A program made the position numbers and the translations under genes. The notes beneath the pieces were generated by a model. The model had not been told where the DNA came from, ran no database searches, and was given only the letters and a program-made list of their open reading frames with translations. This document shows, piece after piece, positions 34,578-42,679 of a stretch of DNA of 64,000 nt. Numbering within the stretch: position 1 is the first letter of the stretch; each line of letters begins with the position of its first letter. Origin of the DNA: Rubellimicrobium arenae (GTDB lineage: Bacteria; Pseudomonadota; Alphaproteobacteria; Rhodobacterales; Rhodobacteraceae); assembly GCF_017916295.1 (NCBI RefSeq), contig NZ_JAFMSS010000011.1, positions 62,001-126,000 on the forward strand, written 5' to 3'.

Positions 34578-35519
34578 GTGAGCTTCCCGTCCGAGATCTC
34601 GTCAGGGGCGGCGCCCGCCGCCGTCCCTCCGCGCCGCCATCGCCGCGAGCCCTCCGGCGACCGCTGGTTCCGCTGGGCGACATTGCTGCCGGCCGTGATC
34701 GTTCTCGTCGTGCTTACGGTCTGGCCGGTGGCGAACCTCCTCCGCATGGCGGTGTCGACGATCGAGTTCACGCGCGACGGCGCGTCCTTCGCCTTCACCC
34801 CCGCCGAGAACCTGCGCCGTCTGGCCGGGGACGACCTGTTCTTCATCAACCTCCGCACCACCGTGATCTTCGTGGTGGTGTCGGTCATCCTCGAGATGGT
34901 CCTGGGCTTCCTCCTGGCGCTGATGGTGTCGGGCGTGCCGCGCGGCAAGGGCCTTGTCCGCACGCTCATGATCCTGCCGATCCTCGTGCCCCCGGTCGCG
35001 ATCGGGAGCATGTGGAAGCTGGTCTACAACCATGACTTCGGCATCCTGAACCAGGCGCTGGGGGTCGTCGGGCTGGGGCCGGTCGGCTGGCTGTCCAACC
35101 CGGATCTCGCGCTTTGGTCCGTGGTCCTGGTCGATGTGTGGCACTGGACCCCGTTCGTGTTCCTGATCCTCTTCGCCGGGATCGAGGGCCTCCCGCGCGA
35201 GGTCATCGAGGCCGCCCGGGTCGACGGCGCCACGACTTGGCAGATCGTCCGGCGCATCGTCCTGCCCCTGATGGCGCCCGCCATCGCGGTGGCCTTCATC
35301 TTCCGGGCCATCCTGGCCTTCAAGGTGTTCGACCAGATCTTCCTGCTGACCTCGGGCGGGCCGGGGACGGCGACCGAAGTGGTCAGCCTGCGCCTTTACC
35401 GGGTGTTCTTCGACCAGAACGAGCTCGGCTACGGCGCGCTGCTGTCGGTCGTCATCATCCTGGCCGTGGTGGCGTTCCTGCTCACGGCGGGCGCCCTGGC
35501 GCGGAGGGTCGGCCGATGA
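34578..35519 (+). CDS. Carbohydrate ABC transporter permease (MalF/UgpA type)
   Basis: 313-residue inner-membrane permease. After a proline/arginine-rich cytoplasmic N-terminus of about 35 residues, the first helix is ATLLPAVIVLVVLTVWPVA. The coupling loop reads EAARVDGATTWQIVRRIVLP, a canonical EAA motif with Gly. FLLTSGGPGTATEVVSLRLY is typical of MalF-type partners. GTG at 34578, eight bases past the upstream stop, is the likely start; an ATG at 34521 would overlap the binding-protein gene by 50 bp. Confidence 0.87.
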   Translation: MSFPSEISSGAAPAAVPPRRHRREPSGDRWFRWATLLPAVIVLVVLTVWPVANLLRMAVSTIEFTRDGASFAFTPAENLRRLAGDDLFFINLRTTVIFVVVSVILEMVLGFLLALMVSGVPRGKGLVRTLMILPILVPPVAIGSMWKLVYNHDFGILNQALGVVGLGPVGWLSNPDLALWSVVLVDVWHWTPFVFLILFAGIEGLPREVIEAARVDGATTWQIVRRIVLPLMAPAIAVAFIFRAILAFKVFDQIFLLTSGGPGTATEVVSLRLYRVFFDQNELGYGALLSVVIILAVVAFLLTAGALARRVGR

Positions 35520-36346
35520 TTCCGCTGAAGGGTCGCGAACTCTGGCTCGGCTACGCCTTCCTGGCCGCCGGCGTCCTCGCCATCGTGGTGCCGTTCCTGT
35601 TCATCCTCGCGACCTCGCTCAAGTACGAGATCGCGATCATGCAGGGCCGCGTCATCTTCGAGCCGACGCTCTACAACTACAACGACGTCCTGTTCGGGCG
35701 CAGGTCGAACTTCGTCCGCAACATCACGAACAGCCTGATCGTCGCGGGGGCCAGCACCCTGATCGTCCTGACCGTCGGCACCCTGGCCGCCTATTCGCTG
35801 AGCCGCCTGCGCTGGGCCCGCTGGATCTCGGGCGCGTTCCTGGGCTGGACGATGCTCTTCAACACGATCCCCGTCCTGACGGTGGTCGGCCCCTGGTACC
35901 TGATGTTCCAGCAAGCCGGGCTCTATGACACCCTTTTGGGGCTTGTGCTGACGCATGTCGCGATCAACCTGCCGATGACGGTCTGGCTGATGATGACCTT
36001 CTTCGGCGACATCCCGGCCGAGTTGGAAGAGGCCGCGCGGGTCGATGGGGCCGGGCAGGCGCAGGCGTTCCGGCGCGTGATCCTGCCCCTGGTCGTCCCG
36101 GGGCTGATCGCGGCGGGCGTGCTGGCCTTCGTCTTCTCGTGGAACGAGTTCACGGTCGCCCTGAACCTCACCAGCCGCGGCACCGCCACCGTGCCGGTCG
36201 GCATCGCCAACTTCGCCGAGCAGTACGAGGTGCAGAACGGGAACATGGCGGCAGCCTCGGTCCTGTCCACCATTCCGGCGCTGATCCTCATGATCTTCGG
36301 CCAGCGCTTCGTGGTGCAGGGCCTGACCATGGGCGCAGTCAAGTAA
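35516..36346 (+). CDS. Carbohydrate ABC transporter permease (MalG/UgpE type)
   Basis: 276-residue permease, six predicted membrane helices starting GYAFLAAGVLAIVVPFLFIL. The coupling loop EEAARVDGAGQAQAFRRVIL carries the canonical EAA...G pattern, unlike the DHA variant in the first CUT1 importer of this window. FSWNEFTVALNLTSRGTATV is typical of MalG-type C-terminal regions. ATG 35516 overlaps the previous stop by 4 bp. Confidence 0.88.
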   Translation: MIPLKGRELWLGYAFLAAGVLAIVVPFLFILATSLKYEIAIMQGRVIFEPTLYNYNDVLFGRRSNFVRNITNSLIVAGASTLIVLTVGTLAAYSLSRLRWARWISGAFLGWTMLFNTIPVLTVVGPWYLMFQQAGLYDTLLGLVLTHVAINLPMTVWLMMTFFGDIPAELEEAARVDGAGQAQAFRRVILPLVVPGLIAAGVLAFVFSWNEFTVALNLTSRGTATVPVGIANFAEQYEVQNGNMAAASVLSTIPALILMIFGQRFVVQGLTMGAVK

Positions 36347-36355
36347 GGAGCAGCC

Positions 36356-37405
36356 ATGGCCACCGTCGAGATCCAGACCCTGGAGAAGCACTATGGGAGC
36401 GCCCATGCGCTGAAGTCGATCACGTTCACGGTGCGGGATGGCGAGTTCGTCGTCCTGGTCGGACCGTCGGGCTGCGGCAAGTCCACGCTGCTCCGGGCCA
36501 TCGCCGGGCTCGAGGACGTGAGCGCCGGCGCCGTCCGGATCGGCGGGCGCGACGTGACGGACCTAGAGCCGCGCGACCGCGACATCGCGATGGTGTTCCA
36601 GAGCTATGCGCTCTACCCGCACATGACCGTGCGGGACAACATGGCCTTCAGCCTGGACGTCCGGCGCACCCCCCGGCCCGAGATCGACGCCCGCGTGACC
36701 GAGGCTGCCCGTATCCTTGGGCTGGAGCCGTTCCTCGACCGCAAGCCCCGCGCGCTGTCGGGCGGCCAGCGGCAACGGGTCGCCATGGGCCGCGCCATCG
36801 TGCGCCGCCCGCAGGTCTTCCTCTTCGACGAGCCGCTGTCGAACCTGGATGCCAAGCTGCGGGTCCAGATGCGGGCCGAGATCCGGGGCCTCCATGACCG
36901 GCTGGGCGCCACCTCGATCTACGTCACCCACGATCAGGTCGAAGCCATGACCATGGCGGACCGCATCGTCGTGCTGGAGGCAGGGCGCATCGTCCAGTCG
37001 GGCAGCCCGCTCGAGCTCTATGGCCGTCCCGCGAACCGCTTCGTGGCCGAGTTCATCGGCTCGCCCTCGATCAACATCGTCGAGGGCCGCGTGGAAGCCG
37101 GGGGCGCCGTGGCCTTGGCGAACGGCGGACGGCTGCCCGCGCCACACGGGCTCCGGGACGGCACGGTCCAGATCGGCATCCGACCCGAGGACCTGGTGCT
37201 CGACCCCTCGGGACCGATCGGCGGCCCGGTCCGCCTCGTCGAGCACCTTGGGGCCGAGACTTATGTCCTTTTCGGTCCCGAGGCCGCGCCCCTGACCTGG
37301 CGCGTCGCCGGGACCGTCGATTTCCCGTCGGGGCAGGACCTGCGCCTGCGCCCCGATCCCGACCGGCTGCATGTCTTCGATCCCGCCACCGGCAACCGCC
37401 TCTGA
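36356..37405 (+). CDS. Sugar ABC transporter ATP-binding protein (UgpC type)
   Basis: 349 residues: Walker A GPSGCGKST, MVFQSYALYPHMTVRDNMAF, signature LSGGQRQRVAMGRAIV, Walker B VFLFDEPLSNLDAKL, switch YVTHDQVEAMTMADR, then a TOBE domain (IGIRPEDLVLDP). It completes the importer. The start ten bases after the permease stop is preceded by AAGGAG. The protein is clearly homologous to the ATPase at 6699-7796 but differs throughout, so each importer has its own ATPase. Confidence 0.92.
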   Translation: MATVEIQTLEKHYGSAHALKSITFTVRDGEFVVLVGPSGCGKSTLLRAIAGLEDVSAGAVRIGGRDVTDLEPRDRDIAMVFQSYALYPHMTVRDNMAFSLDVRRTPRPEIDARVTEAARILGLEPFLDRKPRALSGGQRQRVAMGRAIVRRPQVFLFDEPLSNLDAKLRVQMRAEIRGLHDRLGATSIYVTHDQVEAMTMADRIVVLEAGRIVQSGSPLELYGRPANRFVAEFIGSPSINIVEGRVEAGGAVALANGGRLPAPHGLRDGTVQIGIRPEDLVLDPSGPIGGPVRLVEHLGAETYVLFGPEAAPLTWRVAGTVDFPSGQDLRLRPDPDRLHVFDPATGNRL

Positions 37406-37422
37406 TCCGGATAGCCTGCCCC

Positions 37423-38949
37423 ATGAAATGCGTCTTCGTCCTGTTCGACTCCCTCAACCGTCACATGCTGGGCGCCTATGGCGGCACCCGCGTGCCGACC
37501 CCGAACTTCGACCGGCTGGCCGCCCGCACGCGGGTCTATGACCGGCATTATGTCGGTTCGTTGCCCTGCATGCCCGCCCGGCGCGACCTCCTGACGGGAC
37601 GGCTCACCTTCCTGCACCGAAGCTGGGGGCCGCTCGAGCCCTTCGACAACGCCTTCCCCGAGATCCTCAAGGCCAAGGGCGTGCACTCGCACCTCGTCAC
37701 CGATCACTACCATTACTGGGAGGACGGCGGCGCCACCTACCACAACCGATACTCGACCTTCGAGTTCGTGCGCGGCCAGGAAAGCGACCCCTGGAAGGCC
37801 ATGGTCCAGCCCCCCTGGGAGCGGCTCCGTGAGAAGTATCATGAGCGCCAGATGGTGGCGTCGGCCCAGGTCGACCCGCTCGAGGCGTCCGGCGCGGCCA
37901 ACAAGTATGGTCCCTACGTCATCAACCGCGAGTTCATCCGGGAGGAGAAGGACTTCCCCTCGGTCCAGTGCTTCGCGCACGGGTTCGACTTCCTCGACAT
38001 GAACCGGGACGCCAACAACTGGCTGTTGCAAATCGAGACCTTCGATCCGCACGAGCCCTTCTTTGCGCCCGACCGGTTCAAGGAGCCGTTCCGGACCGGC
38101 TGGAACGGCCCCATCCGCGACTGGCCCCGCTATGGCCGAGTGGAGGAGCTGCCCGAGGAAGCCGAGGAGCTGCGGGCCAACTACTATGCCGTCGTCGCGC
38201 TCTGCGACGAGCTGCTCGGGCGACTTCTCGACTACTTCGACGAGCACGACCTTTGGAAGGACACGGCCCTGGTGGTCACGACCGACCACGGCTTCCTTTT
38301 GGGCGAGCATGACTTCTGGGCCAAGAACCGGATGAACATGTACGAGGAGATCGTGCACATCCCGCTGATGATCCACGACCCCCGCGACCCGAGGGCCGAA
38401 CGCGTGGACCGCCTGACGCAGTCGGTGGACGTCGCGCCGACCATGCTCGACCTCTTCGACGCCGAAGCCCCGGCTGAGACGCAGGGCATGTCCCTCCTGG
38501 GCAAAGAGAGACGGGACGCCGTGATCTTCGGCTACTTCGGCGGCGCGGTGAACGTCACGGACGGCCAGCTGACCTACCACCGCTTTCCTGCGGATGTCCG
38601 GGACCAGGAGATCTACCAGTACACCCTGATGCCGACCCACATTACCTCGCGCTTCACCCCCGAGGAGCTGAAGGGCGCGACCCTGGCCCCGCCGTTCGGA
38701 TGGACCAAGGAAGCGCCCCTGCTCAAGGTCCCGGTGATCCAGCGGTCGCCGATGTACGACAACTACGGGCCGGGCTGCCTCCTCGAGAACGACACGCGTC
38801 TTTACGACCTTGCCCGCGACCCCGGGCAGGAGCAGCCGCTGGCCGATCCCGAGCTCGAGGGGCGGATGGTCGCGGCCATGACCCGGCTGATGCGGAGCAC
38901 CGAGGCGCCGCCGGAGGCCTTTGCCCGGCTCGGACTGGCGGAGAGCTGA
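37423..38949 (+). CDS. Sulfatase, type I, with formylglycine site (2)
   Basis: 508-residue sulfatase. The formylglycine site C49-M-P-A-R53 lies in SLPCMPARRDLLTGRLTFLH. Metal ligands include D9 in LFDSLNRHML and the Asp-His of TTDHGFLLGEHDFWAKN. The sequence DPHEPFFAPDRFKEPF and the C-terminal LYDLARDPGQEQPL tail are typical. No signal peptide is visible. It is the last gene of the importer operon, 17 bases after the ATPase. It is distant from sulfatase 1 in sequence and length, suggesting attack on a different position or linkage of the same imported sugar. It needs the formylglycine-generating enzyme encoded at 29739-30719. Confidence 0.9.
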   Translation: MKCVFVLFDSLNRHMLGAYGGTRVPTPNFDRLAARTRVYDRHYVGSLPCMPARRDLLTGRLTFLHRSWGPLEPFDNAFPEILKAKGVHSHLVTDHYHYWEDGGATYHNRYSTFEFVRGQESDPWKAMVQPPWERLREKYHERQMVASAQVDPLEASGAANKYGPYVINREFIREEKDFPSVQCFAHGFDFLDMNRDANNWLLQIETFDPHEPFFAPDRFKEPFRTGWNGPIRDWPRYGRVEELPEEAEELRANYYAVVALCDELLGRLLDYFDEHDLWKDTALVVTTDHGFLLGEHDFWAKNRMNMYEEIVHIPLMIHDPRDPRAERVDRLTQSVDVAPTMLDLFDAEAPAETQGMSLLGKERRDAVIFGYFGGAVNVTDGQLTYHRFPADVRDQEIYQYTLMPTHITSRFTPEELKGATLAPPFGWTKEAPLLKVPVIQRSPMYDNYGPGCLLENDTRLYDLARDPGQEQPLADPELEGRMVAAMTRLMRSTEAPPEAFARLGLAES

Positions 38950-38982
38950 TCCGCCTCAATGCGGCGATTGCGCGGACGGGGG

Positions 38983-40323
38983 TCAGGCCCGGGCGGGCAA
39001 AAGCAGCTCGGCCTCGAACCCCCGATCCCGGTTGCGGAGGTGCAGCTCGCCCCCGACGGCCTCGGTGATCTCGGAGGCGATGGCGAGACCCAGACCGGTT
39101 CCCTGCGCCGTTTCGTCCAGCCGGACGCCGCGATCCCGCAGGCGATCCAGCTGGGCGGGGTCGGTCCCCGTGCCATCGTCCCTGACGCGGATGCTCGTCC
39201 GCGCGCCCGCCGGTTCGCAGGTCACGACCACCCGGTGCCGGGCATGGCGCGTGGCGTTCTCCACCAGCGCCCCAAGCGCCTCGGTCAGGTCGGCCCGATC
39301 CAGGCGGACCGAAAGGCCGGTCGGCCCTTCGACGCGATAGTCCAGCTCCCGCCCGCGCGGGGTCCGGCGCAGCACCGCGACCACCGACTCCGCCACCGAC
39401 CGGGGATCGCTGGAGGCCGACCGGCTGTCCAGCCGAAGCCGCGCGCGCGCCAGCTCGCGGTCGACATGGACCTGCATGGTGCGGACGATCTCCTCGATTC
39501 CCTCGGCGGCGTCGCCCGCTCCGGCGGCCCGGAGCCGCGTCGCCTCGCCCACGAGCGCCTGAAGCGGCGTCTTCAAGCCATGGGCCAGGTCCGCCGCTCG
39601 TTGCCGTGCCCGCTCGATCTCGTGCTCCTGCCCGTCGATGAGGGTGTCGATCTCCTCGGCCAGCGGCAGGACCTCGGCGGGAACGTCGGTTCCGATCCGC
39701 CGCGCCTGCCCGCTGTTGAGGGCCGCCACCCGGTCCCCCAGGGTGCTGAGCGGCCGGAGCCCCACGGTCACCTGCAGCGCCCCGCCGGCGATCAGGACCA
39801 CGGCGAGAAGTGCGGTGTAGGGGGCAAGGTCGGCCAGGAAGTCGGACCGGGCCCGGTCGATGTCGGCGCGGTCGACGGCGACCGTGACGCGTAGCGGCCG
39901 GTCCCCCCCGCGCCGTTCCACGCGGATGCGCCGGTCGAGCGTGAGCAGCGGTTGACCATCCGGTCCGGGAAGGTCGCCCTGCCAGGACTCCTGGCCGTCC
40001 AGGGCGGGCAGGGGCAGCGCATAGTCCCACAACGATCGCGAGCGGAGCGGTTCGCCGTCCATCTGGATCTGCCAGTAATGGCCGGAGTAGGGCCGCTGGT
40101 AGAGCGGGTCGCGGGGTGGCTCCTCCAGCACGGGCTGGCCGGCGTCGGTCCACTCCACCGCGGTCAGGAGACGCTCGAGCCGGTCGTTGAGGTCGTTCAG
40201 CGCGACCCGCTCCACATGGCGGTTGAACATGACCGCCAAGCCCCAGGTCGACAGGACCAGCGCCAAGGAGACCGCGGCCGCGCCGGCCAGCAGGAGCCGC
40301 AGCCGGATGGACCAGGAGCTCAA
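38983..40323 (-). CDS. Sensor histidine kinase (PhoQ/QseC-like)
   Basis: 446-residue membrane kinase. Helix 1 (about residues 9-31) and helix 2 (about 168-190) flank a periplasmic sensor of about 135 residues. A HAMP segment follows (GLRPLSTLGDRVAAL). The phospho-acceptor is H248 in LAHGLKTPLQAL. N-box ENATRHAR, G1 VRDDGTG and G2 GTGLGLAIA are complete. The start is TTG 40323, overlapping the regulator stop as TTGA, with GAGGA 9 bases upstream. The operon order PepSY protein, regulator, kinase suggests the PepSY protein tunes or reports on the kinase in the periplasm. Confidence 0.9.
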   Translation of the reverse strand: MSSWSIRLRLLLAGAAAVSLALVLSTWGLAVMFNRHVERVALNDLNDRLERLLTAVEWTDAGQPVLEEPPRDPLYQRPYSGHYWQIQMDGEPLRSRSLWDYALPLPALDGQESWQGDLPGPDGQPLLTLDRRIRVERRGGDRPLRVTVAVDRADIDRARSDFLADLAPYTALLAVVLIAGGALQVTVGLRPLSTLGDRVAALNSGQARRIGTDVPAEVLPLAEEIDTLIDGQEHEIERARQRAADLAHGLKTPLQALVGEATRLRAAGAGDAAEGIEEIVRTMQVHVDRELARARLRLDSRSASSDPRSVAESVVAVLRRTPRGRELDYRVEGPTGLSVRLDRADLTEALGALVENATRHARHRVVVTCEPAGARTSIRVRDDGTGTDPAQLDRLRDRGVRLDETAQGTGLGLAIASEITEAVGGELHLRNRDRGFEAELLLPARA

Positions 40324-40985
40324 GACCCGCTGTCCTCGATCCTGTAGCCGAAGCCGCGCCGCGTCGCGATGATCCCCGGCCCGAGCTTCTTGCGGAGCCG
40401 GGCCACCAGCGCCTCGACCGCATTGGCCTCGCGCGAATCCTCGTCGCCGTGCAGGTGCTCGAGCAGCTCCGTCGGGGGGATGATGCGGTCCCGGTGCAGG
40501 ATCAGGTAGGCGAGCAGGCGGAACTCCAGCGGCGTCAGCGCCACCGGCGCCCCCCTCAGGCTGGCCGTCATCCGGTTGAGGTCGACAACCAGATCCCCGA
40601 CGACCTGGACGGCGGCTGGACGTCCAGCCGACCGGCGCACCAGGGCGCGCGCCCGCGCCACCAGCTCCTCCATCCGGAACGGCTTGGGGAGGTAGTCGTC
40701 CGCCCCGGCGTCGATGCCTTCGACCCTCTCGATCCAGCTTCCCCGGGCGGTCAGGATCAGGACCGGCGTCGTGCAGCCCTCGCTCCGCCAGCGCTTCAGC
40801 ACCGAAAGCCCGTCGAGGCGCGGCAGCCCGAGGTCCAGGATGATGAGGTCGTAGTCCTCGGTCCCGCCCTTGAACCAGGCCGTCTCGCCATCCTCGGCCT
40901 GCTCTGTCCGAAAGCCCGCCCCATCCAGCACCGACATCAGGTCGCGGGCGATGCGCGGATCATCCTCGACGATGAGCGCGCGCAT
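40320..40985 (-). CDS. OmpR/PhoP-type response regulator
   Basis: 221 residues: receiver domain with acidic pocket D8/D9 (IVEDD), phospho-acceptor D51 in LIILDLGLPRLDG, conserved Lys in YLPKPFRMEEL, and a C-terminal winged helix (LTPLEFRLLAYLILHRDRII, EANAVEALVARLRKKLG). The ATG at 40985 shares a base with the PepSY stop (TGATG), so the three genes are translationally linked. Tandem 11-bp-phased repeats between the two divergent PepSY genes are its likely binding sites. Confidence 0.93.
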   Translation of the reverse strand: MRALIVEDDPRIARDLMSVLDGAGFRTEQAEDGETAWFKGGTEDYDLIILDLGLPRLDGLSVLKRWRSEGCTTPVLILTARGSWIERVEGIDAGADDYLPKPFRMEELVARARALVRRSAGRPAAVQVVGDLVVDLNRMTASLRGAPVALTPLEFRLLAYLILHRDRIIPPTELLEHLHGDEDSREANAVEALVARLRKKLGPGIIATRRGFGYRIEDSGS

Positions 40986-41326
40986 CAATCGTCGTCCGTG
41001 TCGGTGCCGTCATCCGAAGTGGCGTCCTCGTCGTCCTGCTCATCCTCGACCTCGAGAACCTCACCCGACGCGGCCAGCATCTCCACCTCGATCAGCCGCC
41101 CATCGCCGGTCAGGATCTCGAACTCATAGATGAGCACGCCGTCCTCGTTGTCGAGTTCCACGTCCAGAACCTCGCCGCCATAGTCCGCGGCCAGCCGGGG
41201 CAGGAGGTCCGACAAGGGACGGATCTCACCCCTGGCGACGGCATCGCGGACGACGGAGCTGTCCTCCTGGGCCAGGGCAGGCCCCGGCACCGCGAGGGCG
41301 AGAACGAGGGAAAACATACGGATCAT
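40985..41326 (-). CDS. PepSY-domain protein upstream of the two-component system
   Basis: About 113 residues: a signal peptide (FSLVLALAVPGPALAQ), one PepSY domain (LSDLLPRLAADYGGEVLDVE, then VLIYEFEILTGDGRLIEVEM), and a very acidic tail of some 20 residues (DEQDDEDATSDDGTDTDDD). The acidic tail could bind divalent cations. Two ATGs (41326 and 41317) are possible. It leads the regulator/kinase operon and is divergent from another PepSY gene, an arrangement seen with PhoPQ-like systems. Role as periplasmic modulator is inferred. Confidence 0.82.
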   Translation of the reverse strand: MIRMFSLVLALAVPGPALAQEDSSVVRDAVARGEIRPLSDLLPRLAADYGGEVLDVELDNEDGVLIYEFEILTGDGRLIEVEMLAASGEVLEVEDEQDDEDATSDDGTDTDDD

Positions 41327-41350
41327 GACCGACCTGATAGCCGATGCGAC

Positions 41351-41389
41351 CTGACAGGACGCTGACATGACCCGTCAGGACCCCGTCAG
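41351..41389. promoter_or_regulatory. Two opposed pairs of 11-bp-phased direct repeats
   Basis: CTGAC occurs at 41351 and 41362 (11 bp apart). Its reverse complement GTCAG occurs at 41374 and 41385 (11 bp apart), as part of a repeated CCCGTCAGG at 41371 and 41382. The whole block is symmetric about 41370 and sits between the divergent PepSY genes. OmpR-family regulators bind direct repeats at 10-11 bp spacing, so each pair could drive one direction. A degenerate third CTGAT is at 41334. Confidence 0.6.
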
Positions 41390-41451
41390 GCCCGCCATGC
41401 GAAAAGCGATTCGTCCCGGGCCGCACATCGGCCCCATCGAAAGGATCACGC

Positions 41452-41703
41452 ATGTCTTTCACCAATCGTATCGCCCTGGCCGGGGGCTTGGCCCTGGTCG
41501 CCCTTCCGGCGGTCGCGCAGGACGCCGGACCCCGGCTGTCCGCGATCATCGGCGACTTCGAGCAACGCGGCTACCGTGTCACCGAAGTCGACGTGGACAA
41601 CGACCAGATCGAGATCCAGGCGGTCCATCCCGACGGCCACACCGTCGAAGCGACCGTGGATCCGCAAAGCGGAGCGGTCCTGAACGAAACCCCTGACAAC
41701 TGA
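41452..41703 (+). CDS. Small PepSY-domain exported protein
   Basis: 83 residues: signal peptide (IALAGGLALVALPAVAQDA) and a minimal PepSY fold (LSAIIGDFEQRGYRVTEVDV, IEIQAVHPDGHTVEATVDPQ). It lacks the acidic tail of the divergent PepSY protein. GAAAGGATC precedes ATG 41452. It is followed 20 bases later by the RTX gene, probably in one transcript, and is expected to be controlled by the adjacent response regulator. Confidence 0.82.
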   Translation: MSFTNRIALAGGLALVALPAVAQDAGPRLSAIIGDFEQRGYRVTEVDVDNDQIEIQAVHPDGHTVEATVDPQSGAVLNETPDN

Positions 41704-41723
41704 CGCACCGAGGAGAACGGAAC

Positions 41724-42386
41724 ATGGCGCGCATCGATGGCACCTCCGGGGCCGACACGCGGAACGGAACTGACCTTGCGGACATCCTGCGGGGGGTTGC
41801 GGGGGATGACCGGCTCTACGGTCGCGGCGGGAACGACGACCTCTACGGCGGCAAGGGTCACGATCGCCTGTGGGGCGATGCGGGGCGGGACGATATCGAA
41901 GGCGGGGACGGCAACGACCGGCTCTGGGGCGGGGTTGGCAACGACGAGCTCGAGGGCGACTCGGGACACGACTCCCTGTATGGCGGCGACGGCCGCGATG
42001 AGCTGGACGGCGGCGCGGGACGGGACCGGCTGTCCGGAGGCGAAGGCCATGACGAGCTGGATGGCGGATCGGGGAACGACCGGCTTTATGGCGGGGCCGG
42101 GAGGGACCGGCTGGAGGGCGGGACCGGGAATGACCTTCTGACGGGCGGCTCGGGCGCAGATGTGTTCGAGTTCGAGCGAGGGGACGGCCGCGACCGGATC
42201 ACCGACTTCGCCGACGGCGTGGACCGCATCGACCTTGACGATTTCAGCCGGTCGCAGGTCCAGTCGGTCGTCAGCAACGCCCGCCAGACCGGCGACGACC
42301 TAGTCCTCACGCTCTCCGCCGGGACCACGGTGACGCTCGAGAACATGCAGAAGTCCGATCTCGGATTGAACGACTTCCTGTTCTGA
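41724..42386 (+). CDS. RTX (hemolysin-type) calcium-binding repeat protein
   Basis: 220 residues, almost entirely glycine/aspartate nonapeptides of the GGxGxDxLx type from about residue 6 to 145, roughly a dozen repeats (for example GGNDDLYGG, GGDGNDRLWG, GGSGNDRLYGG). The C-terminal part (GADVFEFERGDGRDRITDFA, then GDDLVLTLSAGTTVTLEN) resembles the export region of type I secreted serralysins and lipases. No catalytic domain exists. It has GAGGAGAACGG before the ATG. Secretion by a type I system encoded elsewhere and calcium-induced folding outside the cell are the family expectations. Its link to the PepSY/two-component cluster is notable. Confidence 0.87.
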   Translation: MARIDGTSGADTRNGTDLADILRGVAGDDRLYGRGGNDDLYGGKGHDRLWGDAGRDDIEGGDGNDRLWGGVGNDELEGDSGHDSLYGGDGRDELDGGAGRDRLSGGEGHDELDGGSGNDRLYGGAGRDRLEGGTGNDLLTGGSGADVFEFERGDGRDRITDFADGVDRIDLDDFSRSQVQSVVSNARQTGDDLVLTLSAGTTVTLENMQKSDLGLNDFLF

Positions 42387-42420
42387 GCCCCTTCGACTGG
42401 TCGCGCCCAACCCTGTCGAC

Positions 42421-42442
42421 CTGACCGGCGTCGGCGGGTCAG
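42421..42442 (+). terminator. Small hairpin after the RTX gene
   Basis: CTGACC (42421-42426) and GGTCAG (42437-42442) form a perfect 6-bp stem 34 bases after the RTX stop. With the larger hairpin at 42474-42506 it may end the PepSY-RTX transcript. Confidence 0.35.
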
Positions 42443-42473
42443 AGGGTTCGGCCTGACACCGGAAAGACGAGAG

Positions 42474-42506
42474 CAGGCTCCCTCCGCCAGTCGCTGCGGG
42501 AGCCTG
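42474..42506 (+). terminator. Stem-loop in the RTX/cyclase gap
   Basis: CAGGCTCCC (42474-42482) and GGGAGCCTG (42498-42506) form a perfect 9-bp stem with a 15-nt loop. It lies in the 293-bp gap 42387-42679, which holds no visible gene. It is followed by TGTT and not a long T-run. An AT-rich GGTTAACGGATCATTAATCA just before 42661 may be part of the promoter of the next gene. Confidence 0.5.
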
Positions 42507-42679
42507 TGTTCGTGCTCACAGAGAGACGCCCCGTGTTCCAGACAGGCCGCCCCGCCACGCTCGCCTGCCGGGCCGTTCACATCCCCCACGATCAGCGCCG
42601 ACACCGGTCCCCAGCGCTGCAAGGGCACGACGCAGGAGCGGTTAACGGATCATTAATCATGATCGGGTAGGCAGGGGAC

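Noticed and set aside
41724..42150. Tandem repeats in the RTX gene considered as a CRISPR or satellite array
   Set aside because: The periodicity is 27 bases encoding glycine/aspartate nonapeptides in an open frame. The units diverge at third positions, as expected of coding RTX repeats.
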